From Plasmodium brasilianum (Eukaryota > Apicomplexa > Aconoidasida > Haemosporida > Plasmodiidae), in the NCBI RefSeq assembly GCF_023973825.1, contig NC_090124.1, forward strand, positions 1,853,501 to 1,917,500: DNA of 64,000 bases, read 5' to 3'. The translations under genes were made by a program, and so were the position numbers. Positions 60,332-64,000 of this stretch are shown here, piece by piece (position 1 is the first letter of the stretch; each line of letters begins with the position of its first letter). The notes below the pieces were generated by a model. The model saw only the letters and a list, made by a program, of their open reading frames with translations. It was not told where the DNA came from and searched no databases.

Positions 60332-63300
60332 TTACGAGTTTACACTTTTTGCAAGGGTCATTAAATCAGTCCGCAATCGAATATTTTCAATTAATGTTTC
60401 CTCCATTATTTTTTTCATCTCATCGTACGTTAGTTTATTGTTAAAGATGCTGAACCGGTTGTCTAACCTGAGGAGGGAGAAAAAAGGTAAAAAAATTATA
60501 AAAAATAAAATGATAGAATGAAAAAAGAAAAAATAAACTAGTAGAATGAAAAAAGAAAAAATAAAATAGTAGAATAAAAAAAGAAAAAATAAAATAGTAG
60601 AATGAAAAAAGAAAAAATAAAATAGTAGAATGAAAAAAGAAAAAATAAAATAGTAGAATGAAAAAAGAAAAAATAAAATAGTAGAATGAAAAAAGAAAAA
60701 ATAAAATAGTAGAATAAAAAAAGAAAAAAAGTAGACATAATGAACACATGCATAAGCATAGACAAGAGTAAACAACTGAGCACTTCGAGATGAGTGCACG
60801 ATGGACCGATACGAGTTAATTATGAAACGTAAACCTAATTATAATGTGCAGCGGACAACGGCATGTTGTGTGCATATGTATATATATATATATATATGTT
60901 TGTATGCATGTATGTATGTTCCCTTTGCGTGTATGCAATGGCTAGCACAGGACGCCTACCGAAAGTGTTCTTCCGACAGCGCGTGTTTCTTTATCAAATG
61001 GGAAATGATTTTGCTCTTCCTATTTACATCTTCTTGTAGTAAGAGTTGATCTTCTTTAAGTTTTTCAATTTCTTGTGAAAGAAAAATTATTTCGTTCAAA
61101 AGATCATGTATTTTTAATGATGATGCATCATCACGTGGAGGTTTCTTATCATAACTGATAAAATTATCATCAGGATTGTTCATATTTCTAAATTTTTCTA
61201 AAATAATACGATATTTCTTATGGATTATTTCATTTTGTGTAATTTCACGTAATAGTAATTTTTGGGTTTCCCGCAGTCGCTCATTGGTGTTACTCTGCTT
61301 CTTCAATGAAAGAGATTTACATTCTTGTAAAAGTAGTTTATAATAATTAATTTTGTTAACAAGTTCTTCCTTATGAAGGTTGTCATAGTCTGATAGATTA
61401 GAGTTCATGTGATTAGCTTTTTTCGATATATTATTATTAGCATTTTTGGTGGGAAGGGGGGCCTTCTTTGTTATGCATTCATCATCACTGTTGACAATTA
61501 CCATTTCGTTTGTTTTGCATATGGTTGGACTCCTTTCCTTTACATCGTCTTTTAGTGAACACTCCTGTGTAGTTCGAAGATTAGTTCTTCGATTGTTGTT
61601 CCTAAAGCTGCTGCTGCTTAACTTGGTGTACTGCTCACACGTACATCCCTTGCTCAAAGGTTGGGCGTAATTTGGGGTAGCATCCCTTAGTTTATATAAC
61701 TCTATTAGTATATTAGGGGTTTTCCCCTTCGTCGTATTCAACTTGGTCGACTTCCACATGGACGACCTCCACTTGGTTACCCCCCACTTTAACATTCCTT
61801 TCTGCATCCGATTGCTTCTATAACTGCGCAGAAACACCTTAAAATGGTTTGTAAGTTTTTTCTCCTTTTTTCTTACGTCATGCAATACAGTTTTGTGCAT
61901 ATAAACATCTTGCTTTGTAAGCTGCAAACGTTCGAAGTATATATTTACTTTATCTTCAAGTACTTTTATTTCTTTTTTTAATTCTGTACACGTGCATGTT
62001 TGTTTCCTTAAGGTATCCTCTAAGCATCTTATATAACATTTTAATTCAAAATTTTTTTTCATATGTATTATTTTGTCTTCCAACATATTGTGCATGTTTT
62101 GTTTTTCTACTTGTAATCTTCTTATATCCTTATCCATAGAATTAATTTTTTCATTTAAGTAATTTGCCTGGTCACATATATCCATATCATTCTTTATACA
62201 TGAGAACTGTTTTGATAGTTGTAGCAGTTGGTTTGTCTGTCTCTCATTTATATCACTTAGCATTTTTTCCTTTTTCTTCAACTCGGCTATTTCACCAACA
62301 TACTCTTCTTTCAACATGTTTAAGTAGTTCAAGTTATTTGCATCTCTGTTGCAGTATATTAGTATACGAAAGAGTTCTTTCATATCGTTCATCAGTAGCT
62401 CGAAGAGCATGCTGGCACATGTGATGCGGTCATCATTCACACGGTTTGCATCATTTGCATCATTTACGTCGGTTACACGATCTACTTCTTTTACATCATT
62501 CACTTTTTTCACACGATTTACTTCCTTCACACCGCTCGCATCGCTTGCATCGTTCCTGGCGGATCCACGTCCACGCTGCTTCCTCAACGCTACTATCGTT
62601 TCTGCTATATGGTTATATTTATCATTAACTAAGTTATAACTTACATTATTTATTATTTTTTCTTGAAATTCTGCTAAAAACATTTCACCAAGGAAGAATT
62701 CTGTTACAACTGCTGCATCTTTTTTCTCTTTTGTTTTGATTTCTTCCTTTCCTTCTAATTCCTTCATATTATTTCCTTCACACGCTTCGTATTCATCCCA
62801 ATTCGAAATTGATATGACATTGTTCATGTGGACGTTCTTTTGAGTTATTTTCCTCTCCGATGTATTTGTTTTTTCAGGTAAGTTTTCTACAATTGCGTTG
62901 CACCGGTTGAAGCGATTGCTCCTACCACTGCTGCCAATTTTATCACTGTCTCTACTTCCTTGTTTACTATACTTGTTACACTCATTATTCTCATTATTCT
63001 CATTATTCTCATTATTCTCATTATTCTCATTATTCTCATTATTCTCATTATTCTCATTATTCTCATTATTCTCATTATACTCATTATTCTCATTATTCTC
63101 ATTATTCTCATTATACTCATTATTCTCATTATTCTCATTATTCTCATTATTCTCATTATTCTCATTATTCTCATTATACTCATTATTCTCATTATACTCA
63201 TTATTCTCATTATACTCATTATTCTCATTATTCTCATTATACTCATTATTCTCATTATTCTCATTATTCTCATTATTCTCATTATACTCATTATTCTCAT

Positions 63301-64000
63301 TATTCTCATTAGTCCCACTGGATGGAATTACTGCACTTCTTTTCTCTTCTTCCCTTTTGTGCATTCCCACCCCACTGCTTATTTCTCTTGTGCTACCTAC
63401 CCCTTCTCGTTCAGTACGACTGTATTTACAAGCCTTTCTTGTGTCGTTACAAGTATTGCTTACTTGTTTTCCTGGTTCATTATTTTCTTCTTTTTCCTGT
63501 ACACATTCATGATTCTGTACTTGATCTGTTCTTTCCTTCTTTGTTTCTCTTTCAAAGCACGTTTCATTGTTGTATTCGCTTAGGGTACATTTGACATTAC
63601 TGTTGTGCATCTTATATTTGGATCTGCTATTACCTTTGGACGTGTGCTTAGTCTTTGCTTTCTTATTATTACGGTCATACTCACACCATGCATTGCTATC
63701 ATCTGTGTTGACATTGCATTCATTATCACAGCATACACTGCCATTGCTTCCACGACAATGCTGATTCTTACTCCACTTTTCTTCATTTTTTAGCTCCTCG
63801 TATAAAATTTTTTCTTGAATGAACTCCCTTTTTTCCACATGCACTTCATCCCACTTTGTTAGTTTATTTTTTGAGTATGACAAATCTATATCTGACCCTG
63901 AGTTATAACTCATATTTTTCTTTTCTTCTAATATGAACGAATCATTTTTTTGGTTCCTTAGTAGTAGTTTACTGTTTAGTTGATCCAAAATTTTCTTCTT
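60332..64000 (-). CDS. Coiled-coil protein with Asn/Glu repeat, unknown function (5' end outside window)
   Basis: The long frame is open through base 64000, so the start is beyond the window. It ends not at its in-frame TAG (60956) but at a GTAGGC donor after 60960, which joins in phase through a CTCCCTCCTCAG acceptor to exon 60332-60467 (LDNRFSIFNNKLTYDEMKKI, then MEETLIENIRLRTDLMTLAK). Visible parts: a hydrophilic N-terminal region with a repeat of NENNE/YNENNE (62970-63310), a VKKVNDVKEVDRVTDVNDAN repeat, then about 350 residues of heptad-like sequence (for example LKKKEKMLSDINERQTNQLL and EIIFLSQEIEKLKEDQLLLQ) predicting coiled coils, split by a basic segment. About 1060 residues are visible. 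I recognise no family; a structural or cytoskeletal role is only a guess from the coiled coil. Confidence 0.8.
60515..60730. repeat. 28-bp purine minisatellite (agtagaatgaaaaaagaaaa...)
   Basis: Seven to eight nearly perfect copies of a 28-bp unit starting AGTAGAATGAAAAAAGAAAA and ending AATAAAAT fill the last intron of the coiled-coil gene. Minus-strand frames across it read Phe/Tyr/Leu and are not coding. Confidence 0.9.
62970..63310 (-). repeat. In-frame 12-bp repeat coding NENN / YNEN in the coiled-coil gene
   Basis: ATTATTCTCATT and ATTATACTCATT units (plus strand) encode about 28 tandem N-E-N-(N/E/Y) blocks. It is open in all frames on both strands because the unit is a multiple of three. 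Confidence 0.9.

Overview
The window is nuclear DNA from a malaria parasite (genus Plasmodium). It is very A+T-rich, coding strands are A-rich, proteins carry long Asn/Asp/Lys/Glu low-complexity inserts, intergenic DNA is full of (TA)n, poly-dA/dT and minisatellites, and introns are short with GT..(poly-T)AG ends. Several products are almost identical to P. falciparum proteins (histone H3) or typical of the genus. From memory of P. falciparum, the order SPT5 - transketolase - histone H3 - ... - DHHC2 palmitoyltransferase - ... - cardiolipin synthase matches a block on its chromosome 6. The base composition suggests an A+T-rich primate malaria species such as P. malariae or P. ovale rather than the P. 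vivax group; the species is an inference.

Layout. 1-1905 (+): 3' part of SPT5. 3556-5577 (-): transketolase. 6850-9145: three small, intron-broken loci (a three-exon minus-strand candidate, an orphan plus-strand exon, and a PTRHD1-type peptidyl-tRNA hydrolase-like gene). 9676-10086 (-): histone H3. 10087-15699: gene desert with one striking 9-bp minisatellite. 15700-18197 (+): RBM25, split by a homopolymer frameshift. 19878-22016 (+): SLU7. 23099-24590 (-): organellar ribosomal protein L19. 25551-32129 (-): TFIIIC TPR subunit. 36395-37680 (+): four-exon DHHC palmitoyltransferase. 39592-47601 (-): large gene with a ConA/LamG-like N-terminal part and a C-terminal zinc-binding region. 49791-55744 (-): ten-exon predicted secreted protein with a von Willebrand A-like region. 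56981-57434 (-): small two-exon membrane-protein candidate. 57895-59823 (+): PLD-type cardiolipin synthase. 60332 to beyond 64000 (-): coiled-coil protein with an Asn/Glu repeat.

The recognised genes are mostly housekeeping: transcription (SPT5, TFIIIC), chromatin (H3), splicing (RBM25 and SLU7 as neighbours on the same strand), organelle translation, the pentose phosphate pathway, protein palmitoylation and mitochondrial lipid synthesis. Most new information is in genes that open-reading-frame calling misses. By joining phase-compatible exons I rebuilt the secreted ten-exon gene, the hidden last exon and 5' exons of the lectin-like gene, and two small multi-exon candidates. Two long genes (RBM25 and the lectin-like gene) change frame exactly inside long poly-A tracts, which points to sequence errors or to slippage. 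I saw no tRNA, rRNA, CRISPR array, insertion sequence or prokaryotic signal.
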